DNA of 64,000 bases from Zanthoxylum bungeanum (GCA_019454045.1 SKCR01025335.1:310001-374000), one strand, 5' to 3'. Positions 38,876-50,109 are shown, numbered from the stretch's first letter. Program-made: numbers and translations. Notes: a model not told the origin generated them from the sequence alone.

Positions 38876-39053
38876 ATACTGTCTCATATCATTCTCAATC
38901 CAGGAACTAATCATAGGGACCTCCTATCATTTATATATCTAGGTGATCTAATCACAAATGGTAAGAGTGCAATCTCCTTTGTCACATAGTTAATTTGTAC
39001 AACAACACCGTGATCTGTATAAATAGTGACGCTATGGTCATAATTGTCCAACA
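38876..39053 (-). repeat. 5' LTR of element D, right piece (LTR start)
   Basis: It begins with the second ATACT copy and ends GTCCAACA, the reverse complement of the TGTTGGAC start. It completes the LTR broken by C at 25,821. Confidence 0.9.
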
Positions 39054-39505
39054 GGATCACCGTTGCAAGTTTCCAAACCGAAAAGACGACTGTAAGTCGC
39101 ATTAAAGGTACATATTTTGTTTGAACAACGGAACAGTGAGCTGGAAATCATCCTAGGAAGATATTGTTGCCGATTCAACAACAAAAGCGGAATATATTGC
39201 TACGGCTGAGGTAGCAAAAGAAGCATTTTGGATCTATAAAATTCCTAATTGGATTAGGAGTAGTTATGTTAGCAGCTGAGCTGGGCTACATCACAGGCTA
39301 AGGAATTACGGTCTCATCAATGATCCAAATATATACTTCGATGGTTTCATCTGATTTAAGAGATCACACATCGTGGCGATGTGAAGATCGAAAGATCGTT
39401 TCAGATGATAACCTTACATATCCGCTTGCGAAAATGATATCTTAGCATAAGCATGAGCGACCCGTATATAGTTCAGGTGTTGGACACTTAAGTGATTGGC
39501 TATAG
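39054..39505 (+). pseudogene. Decayed copia RNase H of element E
   Basis: It aligns with the open RNase H of H from its TDASF segment onward. An AEYIA-like segment is readable near 39,190, and ATTCCTAATTGGATTAGGAG is shared with H. At 39,281-39,291 it carries the same 37-to-11-bp replacement that removes the catalytic D-N-N codons in B, C and J. The upstream part of E lies left of the window, beyond element D. Confidence 0.8.
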
Positions 39506-39519
39506 GCCAAGTGAGAGAT

Positions 39520-41374
39520 TGTTGGACAATTATGACCCATAGCATCACTATTTGTAAAGAACATGGTGTTCTTGTACAAATTAACTATGTGACAAAGGAA
39601 ATTGCTCTTTTATCATTTTGTAATTGGATTACTTGGATATAAAATGATAAAAGTCCATATGATTAGTACCGGATTAATAAACTATGAGACAATATTAATC
39701 CATGAAAGGTTTAATCATTAAATATCCCTAGTCATAGTATTATCGAGACTGGACATTGATAATGCGGAATAGGCTAGTATTACACTTGTGCGCGTTACGG
39801 AAGCTTAACGACATAGTTCTCATATATTTAAGAATTGGATACTTATGCAAGTATGATATGAGGTTCTGTTAGCCGTTGGACCGGGAACAGCTTCGCTCTG
39901 GATAGACCCCTCAGAATCCCATTGGTAGCATGACTATGTGTCTATGGGAATCCAAATCAGGATAGGTGTATGCGGTCTTAACCTGAGACTTGCATCGCTA
40001 ATACTTGCGACAATCAGTATACTTTGGTTTTGGTCGTCCGGAGCTTTAACAGGTTCTGTGCTCGCCTCTTCTGGGTATACTGAGAATCATAGTGTATTGG
40101 GTGTGATGTCAAGATTGAAGTATCACTCCAGTCATATGGAGATGATGATAATGCAGGGATACAGAACTAGTACTCTTAAATGATGCAGCTATCGGGATAA
40201 TATGACTAGGTCATGATTATCCGATTATAGAGACTAGCTGCTAGTGATATGATATATGATTCGTACGTGGCAGACACAATTCCAACCCTAGGCCTAGCAT
40301 GTGACATCCGATATTTGATCGTATTACGCAATATATAGTATAAAATGTCTAATAAATATTATATATTCTTCGTTGAATATTTCTGGAGAATTGGGTAGGC
40401 ATGGTGCTTTGCTAGAAGCCAACCATGTCCTGTAAATCGGTTAGAACGTGGTACGGGGTACGCACGTGTTCGGATAGTCCAACAACCGGATTTACTGCCA
40501 ACATATCCAGGGATCTCTTGGGTCGCTTCCCAAAGATTCACCGATGACATTTGACTCGAACAGAATTAATCTAGGATTAATTATGGGAGAGAGAAAATTA
40601 ATCTGGGATTAATTGTGGCAAGAATTTATCTGGGATAAAATTCTAATAGAAGAGAGAACGCGATTAATTTGGAATTAATCGATTAATAATATATTGGATA
40701 TATTAATTGAAATTTGATTTCAAAGCGGAATTAAAATTGGATTTTAATTCGGGCGAACGAATTAATTTGGAATTAATTCGTAAGCGACTTTCGTAATAAT
40801 TTTGCTAGGCATTATTATTTAATTAAATTGGATATAATTACGTCGCAACGGAAAATTCGTTTAGTCGGATTAAACTAACCCGAGCCCGAAGTGTGTTGAA
40901 TAACCCAACTTGAATTTTGAATTTAAGTGTGGGACCCACTAACTTACATCACTAGTTATTAGTTGATGGAAGTGGGTGAATGCATTTAATGCATTTCTTT
41001 TCAACACAATTTTGTCTTTGCATTTTGGAAAAGCATATACCAGTTTTGCAAGGCAACTTTGGTGGTTGGTTTTTTAGAAAAGAAAAATATCAAAAACACA
41101 CTTCTCTCTTCTTCCTCACCAATGTCGTGAGTCTCTCCCTTTGGAAAGGAAATTTTTTTGCAAAATTTTCTTGAGCTAGCACTTAAAGGAGTCTTGTGAG
41201 GTGATAGGGAAACTCACCATTGAGTTGGAAAGATTTAACAAAGCTTGGAGCTTCATCAAGATACAAATTTTGGAAATTCAACATCTGTTCAATGTAAGTT
41301 TTTCCGCAAACTTTCTTGATCATTCACCACAATATCATGTATTAGAGACCTTGGGCATGTATATGACATTAACA
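39520..41374 (+). repeat. 3' LTR of element E
   Basis: It starts TGTTGGACAATT after the purine-rich AAGTGAGAGAT and shows the usual hairpin chain (40,565-40,790). It ends at about 41,374 (ATTAACA), where CACTA coding sequence begins. The end is more diverged than in the other LTRs, so the boundary is less certain by a few bases. Confidence 0.8.
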
Positions 41375-42078
41375 ATGGTACATCTGGCCGTGCATTTAGC
41401 GTCTGAAGCTAGGATGGGCGGTCATGTCCATTACAGATGGATGTACCTCATTGAGAGGTAATATTTAAATTTTAAATATTACATTTTTAAATTTGATTTT
41501 GTATTAAAATTATTAATAATGAATTTTTTTTTGTAATAACTGCAGGGCGTTGGGACAGTACAAACAATATGTGAAAAAAAAGTGCGACCTGAAGGGTCAA
41601 TAGCTGAGGTGGTCTTAATCAGTGAGGCAATAACATTTTGTTCGATGTACATCCAGAATATTGAAACTCCTTTTAATCATCGGCCAAGAAACTATGATGG
41701 AGATGATAGTAATCAGCAAGATATCATAGTGTTCCGTCAAAATTGCAGACTATTTGGAGCATTAGGTGTCAAATTGCTAACAATTGAGGAAGCTCAACTT
41801 GTGCATTGGTTTATATTGAGTAATTATGACGAAGTGAAACCGTACTTAACGTAAGTCTTGTCGGTGCATAACTATATTTTTATTGTCTTACATTAACGTA
41901 ACTCATTTTTTGTAGGTAACATATAACCATGCTACATTATGGTAGTGACCACAACGTTGATGGAAGACACAAAAAGAATTTTCTAAATGGTTTGAGGCAA
42001 CTGTAATCCCTAACATTGAATTGATATTTTTATCCTAACAGTAAATATTTAATGTTTTAGATATTAACACGCAAATAT
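41375..42078 (+). pseudogene. CACTA (En/Spm) transposase fragment, DUF4218 region
   Basis: Exon 41,375-41,457 encodes MVHLAVHLASEARMGG and then HYRWMYLIER, matching the DUF4218 core of plant CACTA transposases. A GT-AG intron (41,458-41,545) is followed by exon 41,546-41,850 with KVRPEGSIAE, ITFCSMYI and later FGALGVKLLTIEEAQ. A second GT-AG intron (41,851-41,915) precedes a short stretch with HKKNF and, after a one-base frameshift, SKWFEATV. The catalytic TNP2 part would lie upstream, separated by element E. It is broken at 42,083 by element H. CACTA transposase normally cuts and moves the element; this copy is decayed. Confidence 0.85.
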
Positions 42079-42083
42079 TATCA

Positions 42084-42357
42084 CGTTGGACAATTATGAC
42101 CCATAGCATCACTATTTGTAAAAGACATTGTGTTTTTTGTACAAATTAACTATGTGACAATGGAAATTACATTTTATCATTTTGTAATTTGATTAATTAT
42201 ATATATAAATGATAAAAGTCCTTATGATTAGTTCTAGATTATTAGATATGAGACAATATCAATCCATAAAGGTTTAATCATTAAATATCCATAGTCGTAG
42301 TATTATCGATACTGGACATCGATAATGTGGAATAGACTAGTATTGCACTTGTGTATG
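42084..42357 (+). repeat. 5' LTR remnant of element H
   Basis: It matches the first part of the H 3' LTR (43,019-43,197 plus 46,798 onward) and stops within TTGCACTTGTG, where RT sequence takes over. Confidence 0.87.
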
Positions 42358-43004
42358 TCATGATATGTACGCGACCTGATGTCTCGTATGCTTTGAGCAT
42401 GTGTAGTCGCTATCATACTGATCCAAGTGAAGGTCACTGGATGGCAGTTAAGAATATCCTTAAGTATCTTAGACGAACTAAGGATGCTTTCTTAATCTAT
42501 GGAGATGGAGAACTTGAGGTAACTGGGTGTACCGATGCAAGTTTCCAAACCAATAAAGGCGACTGTAAGTTGCAATCTGGGTACATATTTTATTTGAATA
42601 ACGGAGCAGTAAGCTGGAAATCTTCCAAGCAAGAGACTGTTGCCGATTCAACAATAGAAGCAGAGTACATTACTGCAGCTGAAGCAGCAAAAGAGGCAGT
42701 TTGGATCCGTAAATTCCTAATTGGATTAGGAGTAGTTCCGTTAGCAGCTGAGCCCATTCCATTGTATTGTGACAATAACGGGGCTATAGCACAGGCTAAG
42801 GAATCGCCGTCTCATCAACGATCCAAGCATGTTCTTCGACGTTTCCATCTTATTCGTGAGATCATACATATTGGCGATGTGAAGATCGAGAAGGTCTTAT
42901 CAGAGGATAACATAGCAGATCCGCTGACGAAAGTTATTCCTCAGCAAATTTTTGAGCGACAGGTACATTGTTCAGGTGTTAGATGCTTGAGTGACTGGCT
43001 ATAG
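42351..43004 (+). CDS. Copia RT C-terminus and RNase H domain of element H (partial, open)
   Basis: An uninterrupted stretch of about 217 codons; an ATG is available at 42,360. It starts in the RT end (TRPDVSYALSMCSRY) and runs through a complete RNase H. The catalytic residues are visible: D62 in TDASF, E103 in EAEY, D141 in YCDNNGAIAQ, and D190 in NIADPLTK, with SKHVLRRFHLIRE between them. RNase H would degrade the RNA strand during cDNA synthesis. The upstream gag, protease, integrase and RT palm are deleted, so this is a fragment, but it is the only intact RNase H here and serves as reference for the lesions in B, C, E and J. It ends at TAG 43,002-43,004, just before the polypurine tract. 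Confidence 0.88.
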   Translation: MYVMICTRPDVSYALSMCSRYHTDPSEGHWMAVKNILKYLRRTKDAFLIYGDGELEVTGCTDASFQTNKGDCKLQSGYIFYLNNGAVSWKSSKQETVADSTIEAEYITAAEAAKEAVWIRKFLIGLGVVPLAAEPIPLYCDNNGAIAQAKESPSHQRSKHVLRRFHLIREIIHIGDVKIEKVLSEDNIADPLTKVIPQQIFERQVHCSGVRCLSDWL

Positions 43005-43007
43005 GCC

Positions 43008-43018
43008 AAGTGGGAGAT
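43008..43018 (+). promoter_or_regulatory. Polypurine tract of element H
   Basis: AAGTGGGAGAT directly before the 3' LTR. Confidence 0.85.
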
Positions 43019-43617
43019 TGTTGGACAATTATGACCCATAACGTCACTATTTGTAAAAGACATTGTGGTTTTTGTACAAATTAACTATGTGACAATGGAA
43101 ATTGCATTTTATCATTTTGTAATTTGATTACTTATATATATATAAATGATAAAAGTCCTTATGATTAGTTACGAATTATTAGATATAAGACAATATCTGT
43201 GGGAACATAGAAACTGGGCGACGCGATGCATGCTGTCCAGGGCTCGCGGCCCGGTCGGGGGTACGGAGTAGCCACGAGGGACTAAACCGAGAGAGAATAA
43301 TGGAGTCGCCCACCGGTGTGAACCGGGGAAAATGAGATTTAAGGCCGCACTCACCCCTCGCAAGGGAAGACCTCAAACCGTTGGGTTCGGAATGGTCCCT
43401 TACTTATGTCACTTGTAATGAAAGGATTTGTGTAATAATTTAATCAAGCTTAAGTAACACTTATTTCCAAGAGTATCATACTTCTAAATCCACATGCGCA
43501 AAAATAAAACTTACACTTAAATTTGCATATAACTCACATCTAAGATTGCATGCTTGAAAATGCCTCAAAGTAGCAACGAACATACAACTTCATTGGCATA
43601 TTGTATTCATGGAAACA

Positions 43618-43665
43618 CAAGCACACACTAACCACACAAGCACACACTAACCACACAAGCACACA
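43618..43665. repeat. Short tandem repeat, GCACACACTAACCACACAA units
   Basis: Two full units and a partial third of about 19 bp in insertion I. Confidence 0.8.
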
Positions 43666-43875
43666 TAAAGGCGAATCAAATAATGGCGAACATTTGATTT
43701 CAACAAATAGCCATTACATGTCCATGCCCAAATAAATGAGTCAAATAAGTACGTAATGCAAAAAGACGCTTAGGGATGCAATTAGGCATTAAAGTGAGCA
43801 TGCTATGACGTGGTGCAAAAGAAGATAGATATAGACACAGACGCACATGTGATGAAAATGACTCAATTCATTGTA

Positions 43876-44018
43876 TTCGCGTTTGTGTAGCGTTCGTAAA
43901 CGCGTTCGAACGGTAGACAGAAGGTTCGCGTCCGTATAGCGTTTGATAACGTGTTCGAATGGGACCAGACAGAAAACATACGTTCGTGCGGCGTTTTGGA
44001 ACGCGTTCCAACGGGGTT
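43876..44018. repeat. Three diverged units with GCGTTC...AACGCGTTC in insertion I
   Basis: The pattern TAGCGTTCGTAAACGCGTTC recurs near 43,889, 43,937 and 43,989 as diverged units about 50-60 bp long, separated by ACAGAA-containing spacers. Each unit is itself partly palindromic. Confidence 0.65.
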
Positions 44019-44108
44019 ATAGTAGTGACCTCCAAAATGCAGTAAACGACATGACACATACATGAACAGATGAATATATGAGTTCTCGTACATAACAACA
44101 GATTAAGG

Positions 44109-44870
44109 GGCGCGGCAAATCATTGTAGCAAAGGTAGCTTTCAAGCATTTTCACCCCTTAAAGTGGAGGACCCTTAATCTCACTTGATAAGCCCATGCGC
44201 AATGCAATATGATGCATGAATTTTCAAAAAGACTTTATGAAGTGAATAACTAAATAAAAGAGGCGCGGCAAAGTACTGCCGTAAAGGTGGCCTTTTAGGC
44301 TCTTTGTCTCTAAAAGAGAGGACCTTTAGACCAACATACTAAGCCCATGCGCAATGTGATATGATGCATAGTCATGTAAGAAGACGTCATACTAAACAAC
44401 AAAATAAAGGGGCGCGGCGAAGTACTGCCGTAAAGGTGGCCTTTTGGGGCTCTTTATCTCTCAAAGAGAGGACCTTTAGACCAACATACTAAGCCCATGC
44501 GCGTCACATCACAATACATGAAATAAAGACAATAAAAGTATAGGACTTTGTATGCCCGATTGAACGTACATTCAACCCAGACACACTTCGTCCGGCGCGG
44601 CGAAGTAGTGTCACAAAGGTGGCCTTTTAGGCTCTTCGTCTCTCAAATATAGGACCTTTGGACTAACTCACTAAGCCCATGCGCTCGATCGCATCATACA
44701 TACAAAAATAAAGACAATCATATCAAACTTAATATGTCCGATTGAACGTGTCTTGCATTCAACCGAACACACATCAACCGGCGCGGCAAAGCATCGTGTG
44801 TAAAGGGCTTTAACCCTTCCCCATAGGGGATCTTTCATTCCACTTACTAAGCCCATGCGCTCGATCGCAT
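44109..44870. repeat. Five-unit GC-rich repeat array in insertion I
   Basis: GGCGCGGC followed by AAA or GAA starts units at 44,109, 44,272, 44,411, 44,594 and 44,780. Most units continue with a variant of GTAAAGGTGGCCTTTTAGGC, and all have a variant of GAGGACCTTTAGA and AAGCCCATGCGC. Unit length varies from 139 to 186 bp because the spacers differ. Confidence 0.85.
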
Positions 44871-46085
44871 CATAACATAAATAAATAACATGCGGAAATT
44901 AAAAGACGGAATAATAAAGTGAGAATAATCAAAATAACATAAAGCGAAATATACGCCGTTTACTCAAGTGGTACGTGGAGTTGTATCCCAAGTACAGACC
45001 GCACTACCGTCCATTCGGAATCGGCTACGGAATTTACGTCTGGGTTTCCATCCTATATACCACGAGAGACGACGTATTTTCCGTTTTAATCAATGGCCAC
45101 AACACACATCACATGCAAACAATATTCAATAAATAATTAAAACACAATTAAAGAATCAATAAAAATCAAATAAAAAAAACAAGTGTGAAAGGTACCCTCA
45201 GGTCTAACCTTTTAAGTCGTCTTCGGACTTGCGTTTCGCGGAGATCGGAAGGGGTAAAAGCTCCTTATTCTTCCGGTTCACTAGCTTAGGTCTTAACTTG
45301 TTGTTCCACTTTTTCCTCGCGCTGTTTTGGCTTCACTTTGCTGCTGTTTTTCTCGGTGTTTCTGCTCACTGTTTCAGGTCACGTTTTGTGTTTTAAGGGG
45401 CTGTTTTTTGCGTTTTTGGGAGGCTTATTGTGCCAGTTTTTTGTGATTTTTTAGGGAAAACTTTATGGAGGTTTTTGGGATGGTGTTTAGGTGATTTTAG
45501 GACTGTTTGTGGGCTAAGACGCCAACAAAAACTGACCAGAACAGAAGGTGAACTGCGGCCGTTCAATGGTGCAGTGGGGTGTTTTCAGGGACTGGTTTGG
45601 GCGCTGATTGGGAGCTGCTTTTGGGGGGTCTTTTGTGCGACTTTGGGGCTGTATTTGAGGCTTATTTTAAGGTGTTTTAGGGCTGTGAATGGTGGCTGGA
45701 ACTCGGCAATGGAGGGCTGTGTTTTTAGGGCATGTAGTATTACGGCAGTGAATATGGCGGGCAATGAGGCAGTGAGGGTCTTGGGTGAGGCAGATTTGTG
45801 GGGCTGTCGAGGGCTGGTGCGTGAGTTGCTATTGGTTTGTTTGAAGTGTTTATTAACTCGCTGGAGGGAGCTATTTTGCTGTGTGAAAGGCTCGGTTTGT
45901 ATGTGGTCAGTGAGCAGTGTGTGTGAGGTAGAAAAACGTGAGCATGGGGGCTTTGTGGCTAGGTTTATGCGTGAAGAGCTTTGTTATTTTGTTTTGTGAT
46001 TTTGTGCAATGTGAGAGAGTGGAGAGGTCTTGGGCGTGGGCTAGAGAGATTCGACAGGAGGAGGGCTGGGGCTAGGTTGGTCATG

Positions 46086-46095
46086 TTTATATAGA
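46086..46095 (+). promoter_or_regulatory. TATA-like box in insertion I
   Basis: TTTATATAGA, followed by AGAGAGCTAGGG. It would place a transcription start about 680 bp from the right end, compatible with an LTR read on the + strand. Confidence 0.4.
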
Positions 46096-48537
46096 AGAGA
46101 GCTAGGGTTTGTCCTTGTCTCACAATGAAGGGATCTTGCATTCAATTTAGGATTTGGTCTTAAGGAAAAGTCAAAGATTGAGGGGGGAACAGGGTTAATT
46201 CAAATTAGGAAGGTGATATCTTTAATTGGTGTTGATTAGGCATTTAATGTTAGATTAGGAAGTCAATATTTTAGATTGGTATATAATTTTATTTAGTTAG
46301 GAATAATTATATTTGATTTGTTTAAATTAGGCATATACTTATTTTATGTTTGGTAAATATTTTATTTATTTATTTAATTTAATATATTAATATTTTTATT
46401 TAGTTAATGTTTTAATTTAATTAATAATTATTTAATTTGGGGTGTGTATTAAAGGCTATGGGCGTGTGGGCCTTGATTAGGTGGGTGGGCTTGGCTAGGT
46501 GTTTTGATGTTTTAATTATTTAATTTGTGACATACATTAATTATTTCTTTGGATTGGGTTTGGACTAAGGTTAAGTGATTTGCGGGGTTTTGGGCCGAGA
46601 ATAAATTTTAAAACGGAACACCAACAAGTAACCCAAGCTAAACCAGCGAACTTAATCCGACTATGAGTCAATTCTTGATTCCTCCCTTCCGACATCTGTT
46701 CCCGGTTCCGCGGTCTCTTCTTAACTTAAAAGTTGTAGTGTCTCCAAATGGACTCATCATCGGGTTTCACATGCAAAAATGCAATGCCTACAATATCAAT
46801 CCATAAAGGTTTAATCATTAAATATCCCTAGTCGTAGTATTATCGATACTGGACATCGATAATGCGGAATAGACTAGAATTGCACTTTTGCGTGTTATGG
46901 AAGCGTAACAACATAGTTCTCATATATTTAAGTATTCGATACTTATGCAAGTGTGATAGGAGGTTGTGTTTACCGATGGTACGGAAATAGCTTCACTTTG
47001 GATAGACCCTTAGGAATCCCATTGGTAGTATGACTATGTGTCTATGGGAATCCGAATCAGGGTAGGTGTATTTGGTCTTAACCTGAGACTTACATCGCTA
47101 GTACTTGCGACAATCAATACGCTTTGGTTTTGGTCGTCCGGGACTTTAACAGGTTCTGTGTACGCCTCTTCTGGGTTTATTGAGAATCGTAGTGTATTGG
47201 GTGTGATGTCAAGACAGAAGTATCACTTCAGTCATATGAAGATGATGATCACGCAGGGATACAGAACTAGTACTCTAATGTGTTGCAACCATCGGGATAA
47301 TATGACAAGGTCATGATTATCCGATTAAAGAGACTAGTTGCTTGTGATTCGATATATTGTTCGTACGGGGCAGACACTATTCCAGCCTCAGGCCTTGCAT
47401 TTGACATTTGATACTGGATCGAAATACGCAATACTACGTATACTACGCCTGACATAGATTATATATTCCTTTAAGAATATTTCTGGAGAATTGGGTAGGC
47501 ACGATGCTTTGCTAGAAGCCAACCATATCTCGTAAATTGGTAAGAACGTAGTACGAGGTACTCACGTGTTCGGATAGTCCGACGACCGGATCTAGTGCCA
47601 ACATATCTAGGGATCTCATGGGTCGCTTCCCGAAGATTCACCGATGACGTATGATTCGAACATAATTAATCTAGGATTAATTACGGAGAGATTTTATCTG
47701 GGATAAAATATTATTAGATGAGAGAGAACGATTAATTTGGAATTAATCGATAAAATAATTTATTCGATATATGAAATGAAATTAGATTTCATAACGGAAT
47801 TAAAATTGGATTTTAATTTAGGCGAACGAATTAATTTAGAATTAATTCGCGAGCGACGTGAATAGTAATTTTGCTAGGCATAATTATTTAATTAAATTTG
47901 ATTTAATTACGTCGCAACAAGAAGTTCGTTAATTCAAAATTAACGAACACGAGCCCGGAATTTGTTTGTGGGCCCCCTCGGATTTTGAATCAAGTGGGGC
48001 CCACGTGTCACATCACAAGTCACATCACTTGTCATTTAACTTACCTTTTTGGTGATGGAATTTGGTGGGTGGTTGTTAACTTGTAAAACACACAAGTTGA
48101 AAGGTGATTGACTTAATACCAAATATTTGGTATATCATTTTTTGATTTTTGGAAAATCAAGTACAAGTTAAGAAAATGATCTCTCTTCTCTCTCTCATTA
48201 CACGCCACTCTCTCCCTCTCCAAACCTTTCATTGCCGAGAGCCACAAGGAAGTAACAAGGTGATTTTGTTGCAAAATCTTCATTGCTAGCACATCAAAGA
48301 ATCATATAAGGCGATAGGGAAACTAATCCCAAGAGCATGGAATCCATCTCAAAGCTTGGAGCTTGGACATCATCTTCAAAGAGAAGCTTGAAGCATTTCA
48401 AAGGGAGCAAAGTTTCTGTTCTCTACACATCCTCTCAACCGAACAATGTGAGTATATTTTCGCTATACTTTATTTAGTATTCACATGATTTTATGCTTGG
48501 ATTGATCTTGTGATGACTTTAGAAACCCAACATATCA

Positions 48538-49235
48538 TCTGTTAGATAAACAACCAAGTTGAAAATGCTCAACTGGACTCTTCCTCTTCGTTAGTTGCAT
48601 TGGTATATGGTCCTCAAAAGTAGGTTTCACATGTTACGCAGAATTATGGAATTGTAGTACCGGGAGAACACATATATGATATTGTTGACTTCTACAGAGT
48701 ATTGTAATAAGTCATTGAATTGATATACAGACCCCGACGATGTACAGTGCTATTAGAATGCAAGGGATTTGACACAAATGCTAGAAAAAGGAGAATTCAA
48801 TTTAGTAATCATCTAACGTCAATTAATGTTCAACGTTACTGGTACAAGAATGATCCATACATTTTTTGTACCCAAGCACGGTCTATGATATATATGTCTA
48901 ATCCAAAGCTAGGAAATGGATGGATGGTGGTAGAAAAGTTACAACATATGGGCATTTGGGATACATAAGAGAAAGATAGTGTCGGAATTTCAGATGAAGC
49001 ACCAGTCTCAGACGACTTTGAAGTTCCTGAACAGATATTTCATTTACCAAATATACAAGTTACTGAAAATATCACGTTAACTCGAGATGGTACAGAAAAC
49101 ATTGAGATAATTACTCATTATCAAGTTATCGTGGAAGTAGCAAATGAAGAAGATGAAGATGAAGATGAAGATGAGTTCGGGTCCTTTCAGAAATCCTCAA
49201 ATGCCGAAGATAATAATGACGAATCTAGTACATAG
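48538..49235 (+). pseudogene. CACTA (En/Spm) transposase fragment, DUF4216 region and C-terminus
   Basis: It continues the gene broken at 42,083. Readable segments are YGIVVPGEHIYDIVDFYRVL, then CTVLLECKGFDTNARKRRI, HLTSINVQRYWYKNDPYIF and PKLGNGWMVVEKLQHMGIWD, matching DUF4216 of plant CACTA transposases. In-frame stops occur near 48,600 and 48,705-48,710, and one TAA at 48,967 separates the domain from an acidic tail (EEDEDEDEDEFGSF) that ends at TAG 49,233-49,235. The tail is otherwise open. The protein is not made intact, but the domain is well preserved. Confidence 0.85.
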
Positions 49236-49297
49236 ATGTATAATGGATGATTAATTTGTATTATATGGACATATTAAATTCCGTGTTGACGATGATG

Positions 49298-49298
<1 letters not shown>

Positions 49299-49353
<55 letters not shown>

Positions 49354-49411
49354 TATTATTATTATCATCGTCATCATCATGGATGAATGGTTGTTGTTGT
49401 TATTTTTGTTA

Positions 49412-49464
<53 letters not shown>

Positions 49465-49478
49465 GTTATTATTATTTT
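49299..49478. repeat. (ATT)n microsatellite
   Basis: About 180 bp of ATT units, broken by a CATCGTCATCATCATGG segment near 49,375-49,392 and some GTT units. Apparent frames here are repeat artefacts. Confidence 0.97.
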
Positions 49479-49480
49479 AA

Positions 49481-49700
49481 TTTTAGCATCGAAATATTTT
49501 AATCGACGCTAGAAGTCTAACTTTTAGCGTCGATTTATATATTTCGACGCTGAAAGGTAGGCTTTTAGCGTCGAATATATTTCGATGCTAAAAGTAAAAA
49601 AATTAAATTTCCCAGAAAAATTGCTCTAATTTTTTGTTAGCTGCCAACGTTTTAGCATCGAAATAGTTGATGTTAAAAAGAAAAAATTTCGACGTTAAAG
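49481..49700. repeat. CACTA-type subterminal repeats (TTTTAGCGTCGA, both orientations)
   Basis: Forward TTTTAGC(G/A)TCGA units start near 49,481, 49,522, 49,563 and 49,650; reverse TCGACGCTAAAA-like units are near 49,503, 49,543, 49,582 and 49,689. Alternating short motifs like these are the transposase-binding subterminal pattern of CACTA elements. I find no CACTACAAGAA terminus beside them. Confidence 0.7.
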
Positions 49701-50109
49701 GGTTATTAAAATCCCCAAATTGGTTTTCCCCCTCACTCTATACTTCTAAAATTGCTTTATTCTCTTCTGCTCTCGACTTTCTCTCCGATTCGAGTAAGTG
49801 ATCATTTTAGAAATAACTTATTATGTTCTTACATTTGGGGTGTGGACTATTCTTATTTTATTTATTTTTGTGTTTTTTGTTTTTAAAATTAAAGTAATTA
49901 TTGTAAAACAAGATAATCTGAAATTTCCTAATATATTAAAATTTAAAATTATTTTCATTTTATGCTTTGGTACATGCCATGAATATTGAGCCAGGATGGA
50001 ACCACTAGACAATGATTCCATGAATATTTCATACATAAGTTTGTAAATGTGTGGAAGTAATCTGCATGTGCATGATTTCGAGTCAATTCCCCATTGTGTT
50101 GTTGATTTC

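Larger units (their letters stand above)
1..39053 (-). mobile_element. Element D, minus-strand Ty1/Copia retrotransposon, split by B and C, truncated by the window start
   Basis: D is read on the minus strand. Its 5' LTR lies at 24,827-25,821 plus 38,876-39,053, its leader starts at 24,826-24,730 and continues at 4,857-2,181, and its decayed gag-pol runs from about 2,180 to base 1, where the window cuts it in the reverse transcriptase region. The pieces join cleanly when B (4,858-24,729) and C (25,822-38,875) and one TSD copy of each are removed. The right end is CCAACA at 39,048-39,053, followed directly by RNase H sequence of element E, so D sits inside E. The expected TSD partner of GGATC (39,054-39,058) is outside the window. 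Confidence 0.85.
43198..46792 (+). mobile_element. Insertion I: 3.6-kb solo-LTR-like element of an unrelated family
   Basis: It starts TGTGGGAACATAG and ends AATGCCTACA, flanked by TSD ATATC (43,193-43,197 and 46,793-46,797), so its TG...CA ends and 5-bp duplication fit an LTR retrotransposon. I see no second copy of its ends, no PBS after an LTR, and no Gag or Pol sequence, so a large solo LTR is most likely. It is more GC-rich in parts than its surroundings and contains several internal repeats. The strand is uncertain; a TATA-like box reads on +. A 189-codon open frame at 45,430-45,999 resembles nothing I know and lies upstream of that box. Confidence 0.75.
42084..48532 (+). mobile_element. 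Element H, Ty1/Copia retrotransposon with large internal deletion
   Basis: H is flanked by TSD TATCA (42,079-42,083 and 48,533-48,537). It starts CGTTGGAC (a T-to-C change of the usual TGTTGGAC) and ends ACCCAACA. Only 274 bp of the 5' LTR remain; these are fused to the RT C-terminal/RNase H region, followed by the polypurine tract and a 3' LTR that is itself split by insertion I. It sits inside CACTA transposase DNA, between the DUF4218 and DUF4216 parts. Confidence 0.9.
43019..48532 (+). repeat. 3' LTR of element H, interrupted by insertion I
   Basis: The first 179 bp (43,019-43,197) end in ATATC; the LTR resumes after 46,792 with the second ATATC copy and runs to ACCCAACA at 48,532. Without I it is about 1.9 kb. 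It holds the hairpin chain (47,665-47,850). Confidence 0.9.

Noticed and set aside
41371..41390. Possible PBS (ATGGTACATCTGGCC) after LTR E
   Set aside because: It looks like the LTR-PBS junction, but the following sequence reads as DUF4218 with correct introns, and the RNase H of E lies upstream of this LTR, so it is the 3' LTR and this is flanking DNA.
44109..44870. Regularly spaced repeats, CRISPR-like at first glance
   Set aside because: Units are long and diverged with uneven spacing in a plant transposon context; there are no cas genes.
45430..45999. 189-codon open frame in insertion I
   Set aside because: Low-complexity, Trp/Cys/Val-rich translation from G/T-rich DNA, no recognisable domain, and it lies upstream of the only TATA-like box; treated as chance.
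49247..49480. 77-codon Ile/Leu-rich frame
   Set aside because: Translation of the (ATT)n microsatellite.
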